From Misgurnus anguillicaudatus (taxonomy: Eukaryota; Chordata; Actinopteri; Cypriniformes; Cobitidae), in contig NC_073354.2 of the NCBI RefSeq assembly GCF_027580225.2, forward strand, positions 27,796,001-27,860,000: a DNA stretch of 64,000 nt. Direction: 5' to 3'. A program made the translations under genes and the position numbers. This document shows, piece by piece, positions 35,561 through 45,965 of the stretch. Under the pieces are notes generated by a model. It saw nothing but the letters and a program-made list of their open reading frames with translations. It had not been told where the DNA came from and did not search any database. The first letter of the stretch is position 1. Every line of letters begins with the position of its first letter.

Positions 35561-37435
35561 GCTGTGTCCAAAACCGCTCCCTATCCACTTTAAAGTGCAC
35601 TACATCAGGTGTCTGCCATTTTGTAGTGGTGTCCGAAACCTGAGTAAACAACTTTATTCCCTACATTCATTCACTACTTTTTACCCACAATGCACTCTGA
35701 TTTTGAGGGTACATTCAATGTACACTCGCTCACTCATATTTCCCATGATACAACGGGAGACAAACGCGTAATTGGAATCAGCTAAAGAATACTGTCAGTA
35801 AACACCAAAAAAAATTTTTAATTCTTGTCAGTTATTTTCTACTTTTTAGAAACAAACAGATAAAAAATAATTGCGATACCTTTTATTTAAAATATAATAC
35901 ACATTTTTATTAAACAATAAATAAACAACAGTAAATAAATATGACAAGCAGTTGTTTTGTTCTCTTTATTATAAACTAGGGCTGTCAAAATAAACGCGTT
36001 AATAACGCGTTAACGCAAATTCATTTTAACGGCACAAATTTTATTAACGCGCGATTAACGCAACACGCAATTTCTGTTTGACCCACAGCTGGATGAATTG
36101 AGATGCAGCATGTGACCCGCGCTGTCTAGATGAGTCGAGCTTTTCATAAAAATAACAACATTAAGCTCTCGTCTAGCGAATCCAATGCTCTAAATGGTCA
36201 TTAAACATCTAAAATAATCTTTATCTGCATGTTTTCTGTGAGGTGTACCGTCCCAAATCCATATAAAGCAAAGATGCGTCTTCTTTCACTTTTTAGTTTC
36301 GTTTTTAAAGCATTCAGAAATTATAGAAAATAGACTGCAGGACTTTCTTGATGTTAAAATAATTATTAAGAGAAATAAAGTTCGGGACCTGATTGATGTA
36401 AAGAGTTTTTAAGAGTGACAAGACTCAAAAGCGATCTTCCTGACGCTGATGTCTGAAGCGCATGCACACAAACACGCGAGTGCGTGACCCCGATATTTAT
36501 AGACATCTACACAAAATTACAGTTTTAAAAATATCTGTTTTCACAAGAATTCACACAGGTATGACCTATAATCTGTTATATCTAAAGTGAATGTTTGGTT
36601 AACTGTTGGGAAAAAGTATCTGTTGTGTAACATTATATTAAACCCTTGCATTAGCCTACAGGATCTTAAAGCGGTCTGTCTCAATGTCAAAATTAAACAA
36701 TAAAAGAAAAACATATATGTAACATATATTGATATTGTTTTTGCTCTGCATTAACAGGTATAGTTCTGTCATTCTGTCATGCTTTGTCAGATTCCAACAA
36801 TTGTTCCAATTGTTTTGAAGTTTTTTAATAGAGAATGTTAAAATATAAATGACACATTTTTGAAAATTTGCTCATCCCAACTCAATTTGCCAGCACAGGT
36901 CACAAATGATGCAGCAGCAAACAGAAATGGAGAAAGAACAAGGTCTTCTAAAGGCAAAAACATTTATAAAATTATGGCTGATGGTTCTGTTGAAAATGTA
37001 AACAGGCTGTTGTAGACATACATTTGCATATAGCATATATATTATATAAATCCATGCTGATTAGAGCATTAAAAACTTGAAAAGTGTTACATTTAGGTAA
37101 ATTTAGAACAGATAAAAATGTGCGATTAATTTGCGATTATTCGCGAGTTAACTCATGAAATCATGCGATTAATCGCGATTAAATATTTTAATCTATTGAC
37201 AGCCCTATTATAAACTAATACAATAAACATGACAAATGTGACAAACAGTAGAAAGAAGACTTTACCCTTTTACAGTACAATTTCTGCGACAGCTCTCTGA
37301 CGTATGGTAGTTACATCAGTGTCCGAAATCGCTCACTAATTTTCAATTGCTTCTTCCCCATATAATGGACTCAATTGTCATTTGCTATGTAGGGAATAGT
37401 GAATGAGTGAACGAGGGAATGGTTTTGGACACAGC
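35561..37435. mobile_element. Middle inverted-repeat element (GCTGTGTCCAAAACC)
   Basis: Ends GCTGTGTCCAAAACCGCTCC and GGAATGGTTTTGGACACAGC. Subterminal words ATTCATTCACTAC and AATAGTGAATGAGTGAAC are also complementary. Non-coding, and interrupted by a hAT element. Confidence 0.7.
35977..37207. mobile_element. hAT non-autonomous element, TSD TTATAAAC
   Basis: Termini TAGGGCTGTCAA and TTGACAGCCCTA, flanked by TTATAAAC at 35969-35976 and 37208-37215, a perfect 8-bp duplication. Subterminal AACGCGTTAATAACGCG and GCGATTAATCGCGATTAA. 1,231 bp, no transposase frame. Confidence 0.92.
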
Positions 37436-37662
37436 TGTGGTCTTCTCAAATCATACACAACAAACTTCTTGTTTTGTGGGTTTACTGGCCAAGCGGCTTC
37501 TTCTTCGACTGTTGCACTGCTACTGTGCGTCACATGCATGGATACTGCCTACCAGCGCTCTGCATGTGTAATTGCACGTCGGCACGGACAATGATGCAGA
37601 AGTATGAATGAAAACCGATGGCTATGGCGTAGGACCTACGCACAACTATAATAAGCACTTTA

Positions 37663-38042
37663 GTCTATAAAGAATACTGATGTGACAAGAAAGTCCATTA
37701 AGAAAACCGAGGAAGCTTCCAGCAATAAAGCATGACCAGTTTCTCTAGGGCTGCGCACGGGCTTTAACGTCATCAGAGGATTTAGTGCACCTAAATCAGG
37801 CCAAAAATGATGTCATGCATATTGATAAGGATGAGTCAACATGCAGCAATTCTTTCTGTTATCATTGAAAGAAAAAATTCAGTGGCACTCCTGCTTTTTT
37901 ACTGTATGTCTGCTTAGCTTTGACCTGCCAATACAAGCTGGGCACATCTGTGGGTGTCTTTCTAGAGGGGGTTAAGTGTGAAAACAGACATCATAGTTAA
38001 CTAAATTAAAAAATATGGGATATTGACTAGCTGGAATATTAA
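37663..38042. other. No gene seen
   Basis: Unique intergenic sequence. Nothing recognised. Confidence 0.5.
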
Positions 38043-38230
38043 AGGGATAGTTCACCCAAAAGTTAAAATTCTGTCATCATTTACTCACTCTCATATAGAG
38101 ACAGAGCGCAGCGCGTCATAACCTGAAAACCACGCCCACCGGGGGGGAAACAATCCATCCGTCTCCATTGACTTTGTATTGCGAGAGGCCGCCTCCTTGT
38201 CATTTCTAGCTTATAACAAAAAACAGAATA

Positions 38231-38330
38231 ATGCCTTAAAGCTGCTGTGTGACAATATGTACAGCTAACAAGCCAAAGAACCCAAAAATAAGTTTTTATA
38301 ACCTGCCGAGCCCAAAAAACGAGCGTTTAA
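38231..38330 (+). pseudogene. THAP-domain fragment, left arm
   Basis: Reads MP, stop, SCCVTICTANKPKNP then KISFYNLPS in one frame. The stop at codon 3 (TAA where the right arm has AAA) disables it. Same C-x4-C start of a THAP zinc finger as the right arm. Confidence 0.6.
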
Positions 38331-38358
38331 AGACACAAAAGTGGAAACAGGCAACTTT

Positions 38359-38529
38359 TCATAGTACTACTATTGGTAGAACTGCATCCACCAGGGTGGG
38401 AACGTAGTCGCCGATCCACTTTTTTCTCCTTACATGCTGGGTTTTACAGCTCGACAGCTTATAAAAACGTATTTCTGGGTTCTTTGGCTTGTTAGCTGTA
38501 CATATTGTCACACAGCAGCTTTTAGGCAT
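38359..38529 (-). pseudogene. THAP-domain fragment, right arm
   Basis: 56 residues from the ATG at 38529. MPKSCCVTICTANKPKNP, then EIRFYKLS and VRRKKWIGDYVP match the first half of a THAP DNA-binding domain (C-x4-C, conserved KNP, basic stretch, W). The distal C-x2-H pair is missing, so the zinc site is incomplete. THAP domains occur in P-element-type transposases and many fish host proteins; the source cannot be decided here. Confidence 0.65.
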
Positions 38530-39081
38530 TATTCTGTTTTTTTTTTTTTTGTTATAAGCCAGAAATGACAAGGAGGCGGCCTCTCGCAATACAATGTCAA
38601 TGGAGACGGTTGGATTGTTTACCCACCGGTGGGCGTGGTTTTCAAATTTGCGCTCTGTCCTTATTGTAACAAACCTGTATAAATTTCGTTGTAGATATTT
38701 CGAGAAAAGTTTGGAACCAAACCGTTCGTGGACCCCATTTACGTCCATAGTATTTTTTCTCCTATTGGAAGTGAATGGGGTCCACGAACGGTTTGGTTAC
38801 AAACATTTCTCAAAATATCTTCCTTTGTGTTTATCAGAACAAAAAAAATTGTAAATGATGACAGAATTTTCATTTAATATTTTTCAAATATTTGTGCAGT
38901 TAGCCTACTGTTTTCCTATTACAATGCTTGTTGTGTATTAAATACATTTATTTATGTTTTCTTAATCTAAGCATTGTCTCAATATTTAATTTTCTGTGGA
39001 TGTTTGATGCGTCAAATAGTGTATGTTGGCAGACACTTTTACCTAAACAACTTCTATGTTTGTTTCCTCGGTGCTTTGTGC

Positions 39082-39366
39082 CAGTGGTTCTCAAACTTTT
39101 TCAGCATGCGGCCCCCTTTGTGTACGGTGCATTCCTTCGCGGCCCCCCAAAGAAAATGTATGACAAAAAACAGTTCTAAAACTTAACATTTTAATAAAAC
39201 GAAACATTAAATTATACAAAGTAGTGCTGGATTTTTTTTTTTTATTTAATTTCAAAGAAATTATGATAAATTAATGTATTTTATAAAAATGTCATAAAAC
39301 TGGGGCCCCCCTGGCACCATCTCGCGGCCCCCCTGGGGGCTCTGGACCCCAGTTTGAGAACCACTG
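39082..39366. mobile_element. hAT-Charlie-like MITE, copy 2
   Basis: CAGTGGTTCTCAAACT / AGTTTGAGAACCACTG ends, about 285 bp, closely matching 23766-24056. Flanking octamers CTTTGTGC and CTTTATAC match 6 of 8. Confidence 0.85.
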
Positions 39367-39926
39367 CTTTATACATGCCGACTATGAAAAAGCCTCTGTG
39401 CACATTTCATTCACAAAGTCTTTGCAAAGCCCTTGACATATGATGGCTAGAAATCACTAAAGCATGTAAAAATGTTAATGAATTCTCATTTAAATGCAGA
39501 TACCACGTTACACAAATCAACAGAACCATTCCATAAATCACTATTAGTTTTACCTAATTATTAATTAGTCAAAGAATTAGATGGACATGGCGCTCTTTCA
39601 TATAGATTTATGCCCCGCTGGACCGTGCAGGACTTTAATTCAACGCATAAGCCGTATTCAGAGTACTGTATGGCTCAACCTTCCTTGTGATTTTTAATTA
39701 GGTGGTAGATAGGAAACAGCTCCAATAACAGCTCTTCCCATGTAATCTCTTTCTGATAAGGATGTTAGGCCCCATCAAATTGATCTTTCGCCCTTGAGAT
39801 AAAGAATGCATTTCATTACAGAGAACTTTTAGATTTCTTTGACGCACCGATGAAGCACTCGAGCATCTTATTTCCTACAGATCATTCTAAAGCCAACAAC
39901 GAAAGCAGATAACAACGATGTCTTGC
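39367..39926. other. Unique stretch, candidate conserved non-coding element
   Basis: About 39540-39900 lacks repeat signatures and contains AATTATTAATTAG, TTTTTAATTAGGTGG, CATCAAATTGATC and CTGATAAGG, a composition typical of developmental enhancers. No frame. Candidate only. Confidence 0.35.
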
Positions 39927-39930
39927 TTAA

Positions 39931-40899
39931 AGGGCACCAATTATGCAAAATCCACTTTTACAAGGTGTTTAGACAAAAATGTGTGTTGGTAGTGTGTGAA
40001 CACAACCACCATGCAATGAAGCACATCCACCCACTCCCCATTAAATTAAAAAAGTCTCATTAGCCATTTTGATTCTCTTTTGTTAATTTGATGTCACGCT
40101 GATAAAGCCCCACCCACAGTCCTTCATTACTATGGTTTTCACAAGTTGTAAGCTTTCCACCATATCTCAGTAGTGAGATACTATTGTCTCAGACTGTATT
40201 CGCTACCCTATCTCACTGTACACTAATATTTAATTAAATCATTTGTGTTATTGACACCGTTTTTCGTGCCACAGGAGCACGAATGTCTTTTCGTGTCTTT
40301 TCCCAGAACCAGTTTCTATAAATAGTTTTTCGGGTCTGTGGCACGACTTTCTTTATCGTGTCATTTTATATTTTTTGTCATTGTTTTTCCCTTTTTTATA
40401 ATCATTGTTGCTTGGGTTTGGGGTTAGATTCCAGGTTTGCGTTAGGATGTAATTTTATGCATTGGTTTCTACATGTTTTGCATCTGCTTTTAAAAGTATT
40501 TTCGTCTGGAGTTGGGGTTTGGGTTAGTAAGTCGCAGAAAGTAAAAAAAAAGGGAAAAAACAATGAGAAAACAAATGACACAATAAAGAAAGTCGTGCCA
40601 CAGATACAAAAAAATATTTATAGAAATCCATGCTGGGTGACACGAAAAAGACATTCGTGCTTCAGTGGGAAGAAAAACAGGAAAAATTTGTGTCAATAAC
40701 ATGAATACATTAATCAAATATTTCATGACTACAACAAGAATTTCTGGGTTGGTATTCACAGGAACTACAAAAAGTAGCATTTTAGACATGCTATAATAAA
40801 TGATCTGTGGGGAATTTTGAGCTGAAACTTCACGGATACATTCTGGGCACACCTGAGACTTATATTACATCTTGTAAAAATGGGCATAATATGTTCCCT
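39931..40899. mobile_element. TTAA element (AGGGCACCAATTATGC), interrupted by foldback
   Basis: TTAA at 39927-39930 and 40900-40903. Ends AGGGCACCAATTATGC and GCATAATATGTTCCCT, the same family as 8196 and 15240. Split by the foldback at 40226-40723. Confidence 0.8.
40226..40723. repeat. Foldback element, copy 4 of 4
   Basis: Left GTGTTATTGACAC and right GTGTCAATAACATG arms, with CGTGCCACAG / CTGTGGCACG and TATAAATAG / CTATAAATA internal pairs. Apex GGGTTTGGGGTTAGATTCC and GGAGTTGGGGTTTGGG. Confidence 0.75.
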
Positions 40900-41321
40900 T
40901 TAAAAAAAATAAATGGATTATTCATCAAAAATTCTTTAGTACAACTAACAAAGGACACTTTGCTCTTAAATAGATTATATAAAAATTGACACTTTAATGT
41001 AAGACAGAATTAAACTTTTTTAGCTCTGGATTTTCTTTGTAGAGGGAATAAATATTTAAAATAAACTAACATTTATCCATGTGTATGCTGCTTGGAGTTA
41101 TCTAAGAACTGGCAAAACCCCTATAATAAAGTCATACTCATATACCTGGAACTTTTTTATCTGTAATTTTGCACTGTACAGGGTTCCCACACATTAGTTA
41201 ACTTTAAATTCAAGGACCTTTCAAGGACTTTCCAGGTCCAATACCCTCAAATTCAATGATTAAATGTGGGGACACATTTCAAGTGAGAGCAACGTGTTAA
41301 CTTTTAAGATACATTGCTACA

Positions 41322-41569
41322 GTTCCCTTTCGAGGGAACTTGCACTGCGTCACTGCAGTGACACTTTGGGGACGCCTCCAGAGGTAAGTGCGTCTGAATG
41401 TGTATATCAAAATCAACCAATGGTGAGGCTTAACGACAAACAAAGGGTGACGCGGGAGCCAGGAAGTATATCGCTACCTGAAATATTGCTAAAGACGGTG
41501 TTACAGGGACACAGGAAGTATGGCAAGGGAGACGCAGCGAAACAACAGTTCAATACGTAACCTGAGACG
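41322..41569 (+). mobile_element. 248-bp mini element with DIRS-type ends
   Basis: Begins GTTCCCTTTCGAGGGAAC and ends ACGTAACCTGAGACG, the same termini as the two large DIRS elements (GTTCCCTTTC ... GTAACC..AG(A)CG). The body has GCACTGCGTCACTGCAGTGAC and TTTGGGGACGCCTCCAG, resembling an ITR of another subfamily. No target duplication, no ICR seen and no DIRS protein. A deletion derivative is likely. The 98-codon frame across it has no known domain. Confidence 0.65.
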
Positions 41570-41689
41570 TTTTCATGTGTCAAACACAACTATGCAAAAA
41601 ATTGGCATTTTAGTATGAATCAAACATTCGCATATTCAGAAGATATAAGCATTTAAAGCGAACAATTTAGCATGTGTGCTTAAAAAGTC

Positions 41690-42140
41690 TAGAGTTTTTA
41701 TGATATTATCCTACACTATGTAAGCAATAAGGTTACATAGTGTCGTGCCTAACAACGCCCTTCAGCCGTTACTTATTCACGATACAGCACGTGCCTCGAG
41801 TACCTTATTGCTTTTATAAAACGGTTACTACACAAGATTAAAGTAAAAAAAATTTAGTGCAACTTTCATGAAGTTAAATCAATAAAAGCATTCCTTCTGC
41901 TAGAAAAAATAGTTTCTGACTGCGAACAATAACATAAAAGCTCAAATAAAAACAACAAACTGTTCTCAAACTTTGTCTCATTATATGTTTATGTGTTGCT
42001 AAGGGTGTTGCTAAGGGCTTAAATAGAACTGTTTGGTGAAGCGGTCATAGCAGTGTTTTATCGTGAATAAAGCACACCTATTGACCAATCAGAATCAAGG
42101 ATTGGAACTAACCGTTTTATAAACAGGGAATAATATGGAT
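41690..42140. repeat. Inverted-repeat sequence, GTTACATAGTGTCG / ATAAAACGGTTA type
   Basis: Contains TACACTATGTAAGCAATAAGG and GTTACATAGTG near each other, then a segment GACCAATCAGAATCAAGG...CGTTTTATAA that also occurs at 21690-21745. A degraded interspersed repeat; limits approximate. Confidence 0.45.
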
Positions 42141-42290
42141 TTTTCAGAAAACTTCTTGCATAAAATAGATTTAAGCACTTTCAATGACCTTTATCTATGC
42201 ATGTATATTTTCAAAACCTTCTCAGGGCCTTGAATTTTCCCCCCCAGATTCACAAACATTCAAGGATTTTAAGGACCCGTGGGAACCCTG

Positions 42291-42832
42291 ACTGTATTAG
42301 GTCATTGTAATGTAATATTACCTCTACACTGGAGACACTGTTAGAAAAAACTTGTCAAAATATGTAACACAGCTGTCACTGGGGCAATAGCATTTACAAA
42401 TGTCCAGTATGTACATGCATCACTCACTTTTATATATGACCATGGTGTTCTGTGAATTTGAATGTTCAGTTAGATGCTACTTATCCACTTGAAGTGAAAA
42501 TTCAAAGTCTTATTCATTCTTTTAATTGAGCTGGTAATAAAAAAAGGCTTTGTCTATATATAGTCTATCATTGTACCCCTCAAGAATCAAAACGTTACTG
42601 ACACAGACTTTAGAGGCATGTACTGACACTCAATTTACATTTGAAACTGTTACCTGTAGTAATGCGAAACTGCTTTTGAATAGCAAAAAAACTGTGCATA
42701 TCTGGAGCAGAAGCAAAACACATATTCAAACATATATACGAATGTAAATTGGAATAAATAGTATACTTGTAAAATAAACAGCTATTCAAATATTATTTTA
42801 GGTACAATTGTTCCGCAAATGTAAAAACACAA
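42291..42832. other. No gene seen
   Basis: Contains a small CTGTCACTGGGGCAATAGCA word shared with 45750-45965. Otherwise unique. Confidence 0.45.
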
Positions 42833-43070
42833 TGGGGTGGTTTCCCCGATAGGGATTAGCTGGACTAGGCCTTGGTTGAATTGGGATATTAAGGTCATTT
42901 TTAAAAGCACAATTTATAAATAAACACTGCTGGTGTCCATCTTGTGACACAACACTCACACTGATATATTTTAAGATATAAGTTGTTTTCAATCAAGACA
43001 ACACTAACATTTAAGTTAGTCTGGGACTACGCTAAGGCCCTGTCTGGGATTTAGAGGTCATGGTTTAATT
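42833..43070. repeat. GGTTTCC..GATAGGG hairpin MITE
   Basis: Left GGTGGTTTCCCCGATAGGG with GGACTAGGCCTTGG; right AGTCTGGGACTACGCTAAGG with CCCTGTCTGGG. Same family as 9517 and 50273. Confidence 0.65.
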
Positions 43071-43795
43071 TGTCAGTTTACCACTAAAACATAAGCTACA
43101 GTATTGTGGCCAATAAAAGGAGGCTTTGTACTAAGCATTTAAAAAAACACCTTTGGGTAATACAAAGTGTGATTTGGCACTTGTCTGACAAAGATGTATG
43201 TTGGGTAGGAGCAGATTAGTAAGGGTAATGTAGCTTGTAACCTGCCAGATATATTGATGGCACCTTCAAATGTGGGGCCGGCCAATGAGCTACTGTATGC
43301 GAAGATTTTTGACAGTCTAAAAATAGATAGATAGCCACTGGACAAGAGAGTACGTCCAGTCCACGAAACACGACAAGAGATTAGATGATTTTTTGGGTGC
43401 AGGGTCTAAATCATGGTTGGAAATTAAACTAATTTCATGCTCTGTGAACAGTTGAATAAACTGGATCTCATTGGGAGTCACCTGGGCAAGGGCGTGTCAA
43501 AGTTTATTAGTATTATAAGTGACAATGAAATGTCATTGTAAACCATTTCACAGGGGCATTTACGCATTTGGCAGACACATTTATCTAAAGCTATACAACA
43601 CATTGATTCTATAATTTTTTTATAAATTTTTGTTTACTTGGACAATAGCTACACGAAGACAGTTGCAGAATAGATTGGAGTTCAGAAATATTAAATGCTT
43701 ATTTATCCGTTTTATTTTATTTTGGCAACTGCTCAATTTATGGCACAATATGGAAATAGCACCACAAAAATTAACATCTCTTTAATGTTTATTAT
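43071..43795. other. No gene seen
   Basis: A SINE-tail-like word (ACGCATTTGGCAGACAC) at about 43562 is the only recognisable item. Confidence 0.45.
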
Positions 43796-44280
43796 CAGTG
43801 TTGGGGTAACGCATGCAAGTAACGTGCATTACGTTATAATATCACTTTCTAAAGTAAGGAGTAAAGTAACGCATTACTTTTTAAATGTAAACATTAATAT
43901 TTTAGTTACTTTTTTAAAAAGTAATGCGAGTTACTTTTCAAATTAATTAATTCTATTTAAAAAATAATAATGTACTAAATTAAACTGAACATAGTCACGT
44001 AGAATTAGAATCTATGTGTGCGAACCTGAGCAGGAACAGTTTTAGTCAGAAACGGAGATGGCAGGCCAGAGCTCCACAATTTTGCGACTTCTCAGTCATA
44101 AAAAAACCTGCAAGGCCTGAAAGAGATCAAGCCTCAGCGAAATAACAAAAAGTAATGCAAAAGTAACTTAAAAATAACGTAAGTATTACTTTCCATGAAA
44201 AGTAACTAAGTAACGCAATTAGTTACTTTTTTGGGGAGTAACTTAATATTGTAATGCATTACTTTTAAAAGTAACACAAA
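43796..44280. repeat. CAGTGTTGGGGTAACGC-type element
   Basis: Begins CAGTGTTGGGGTAACGCATG and is filled with AGTAACGCATTAC / GTAATGCGAGTTAC words on both sides of an AT core. The right terminus is eroded. Widespread in teleosts; non-autonomous. Confidence 0.75.
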
Positions 44281-44284
44281 CAAT

Positions 44285-45749
44285 GCAAGATATGTCAAAA
44301 AGTGTAATGGTCATTTGCAGCTGCATAAATATTGGTCTGTTTTTAACACACAGTACCACATGCCCTCAAACCCCCTTTTTGTCACATTGAAGGCCCTTCT
44401 CTCACATTTATTTGCTTAAAATGCTTTGGTAAGTATAAACAAATTTAGGCTACTGCCAGATAAGTGCTTGTGCTGATAGTTGGTAAAGAAATAAGATGTC
44501 AGAGTTGTTTTGCTGTTGTTTCATTGAAAATGATAGAACAAACCGGCCCACTTTCAGTGCAGGGTTTTTATTTGGCACGAAAATATGTCTACAGTCTAGC
44601 CGAAAATAGCATCTTTATCCTTTTAAACAGAGATCTGAATTGAGTCATCTGAGAGCAGAAAATAAAACAGAAAGAAGATAGAATTGCTTTGCAGCTGAAA
44701 TCAAACAAATACTGAAGAAGAACAAACTTTTCAAATGTTAACTTGATTCTAATGTTTGCTACTCCAAATTCACATGTCTTGCCTCTTGTTAATCTCTTTG
44801 GTCATGGCTGTTTTGTATCTCTCATTTCTGAAGTGGAAAACCTAACAAGTCTGTTTAAAACTCTCTCTCTCTCTTACACCGTGTACTAAGACCGATGGAA
44901 AATAAAAAGTTGTGATTTTCAAGGCAGATATGGCTAGGAACTATACTCTCCTTCTGGCGTAATAATCAAGGACTTTGCTCCGTAACATGGCTGAAGCAGG
45001 TGCAATGACATTACACAGCCAAAAATAGTCCCCTTATTAACTTTCGATAGCAGGGGCCAATTTTCGGGCACTTTGCAGCCATGTTACGGCATCTTCGCTC
45101 AAATTGTTTAAAATGGCTTGAATGTACATATTTGCAAGGTTTAGAAATACGTGCAAATGATAAACTTATTATAAGTATTATACATTTATGTCTAAATGAT
45201 GCGTATATCATTATTAAAGAAAATATTATCATTTATGTGTGATTTCTTTAGCTTCTACACAATATTATTTTGTGTCTCTTCTGAATGGGTGGGCCAACCA
45301 TCAATCTGAGTGGGCCAGTGCCACCCTGACCCTTATGTATCCTCGCCACTGATTCAAAGTATTCAGCATCCATACAGCACACAGCATAGACACGGCCCAT
45401 CTTTTTGAATTCTCAAATAACTACATTCGCATTCATAGCCTTAATGTCTCATCCAAAATATAAACTTGCTCTTAAACAGTCAGAGATCCTTGCACTCCGC
45501 TTTTCAAAGCTGCAGAGTTCAATGTCATACTAGGCTTTGATGGATCTTAAACAGGGCTTAGACAGTACTTAATGTCTAATAAGCTCTTTAAAAACGGCTG
45601 ACTTTGTTAAACTAAGGATGGATTTACACTGCAGATCTTGATGCCCAAGTCCGATTTGATGACTATATCCAACTTTTTTTGATGACCCGCTTACATCATC
45701 TTTTAAAAGCGTCTCGTATCCAATATTAGCATTTACAATAATCACTAAT
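44285..45749. other. No gene seen
   Basis: Apart from the repeat core at 44870-45075, unique intergenic sequence with short frames only. Confidence 0.45.
44870..45075. repeat. Core of the AGGTACATTCC-family MITE
   Basis: GTGTACTAAGACCGATGG, AGGAACTATACTCTC and AATAATCAAGGACTTTGCT match the central insert of 51684-52112. Terminal arms are missing. Confidence 0.6.
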
Positions 45750-45965
45750 TTAAGGTACACTGTCAGAATTTTTTTTATAAAAGCTGTCACTGGGGCGGTA
45801 CCATTTATAAAAGTTCTAATATGTACAATTTAGGTATAGAAATATACCTTTGAGGTACCAATACTGTATTTACATTTCAGGTACTAATATGCACCCGTTA
45901 AGGGGTACTTTTTGAACGGGTCTTGCCTCAGGGACAGCTTTTGAATCTTTTTGTACCTTTATGAC
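45750..45965. repeat. GGTAC-rich interspersed repeat
   Basis: CTGTCACTGGGGCGGTACC, ATACCTTTGAGGTACC and repeated GGTACTAATA words with a mirrored GGGACAGCTTTTG end. A common fish MITE layout. Confidence 0.55.

Larger units (their letters stand above)
35341..37662. mobile_element. Outer inverted-repeat element of second nest
   Basis: Left TTATGGTCTCACGTAGGATC with TACGCCGTAGC; right complement of TTATAGTTGTGCGTAGGTCC with TACGCCATAGC. Encloses 35561-37435. Interior otherwise non-coding. Confidence 0.6.
38095..38663. repeat. Foldback with inverted THAP-domain fragments
   Basis: Left arm (about 38100-38310) and right arm (about 38440-38660) are near-complementary: GGCCGCCTCCTTGTCATTTC versus GAAATGACAAGGAGGCGGCC, and GCTTGTTAGCTGTACATATT. 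GACAGAGCGC marks both outer ends. The unpaired centre is about 130 bp. Confidence 0.8.
38043..38873. mobile_element. AGGGATAGTTCACCC repeat with TTAA flanks, interrupted
   Basis: Starts after TTAA (38039-38042) with AGGGATAGTTCACCCAAAAG and CTGTCATCATTTACTCAC; ends ATGATGACAGAATTTTCAT followed by TTAA. This is one of the commonest cyprinid interspersed repeats. The middle is occupied by a THAP-bearing foldback. Confidence 0.75.
41179..42290. mobile_element. CAGGGTTCCCAC inverted-repeat element, interrupted
   Basis: Ends CAGGGTTCCCACAC and CCCGTGGGAACCCTG, with AAGGACCTTTCAAGGAC / CAAGGATTTTAAGGACC near each end. The sequence ACTGTA is repeated directly outside both ends. It encloses the mini DIRS piece and the repeat at 41690-42140. 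Confidence 0.7.
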
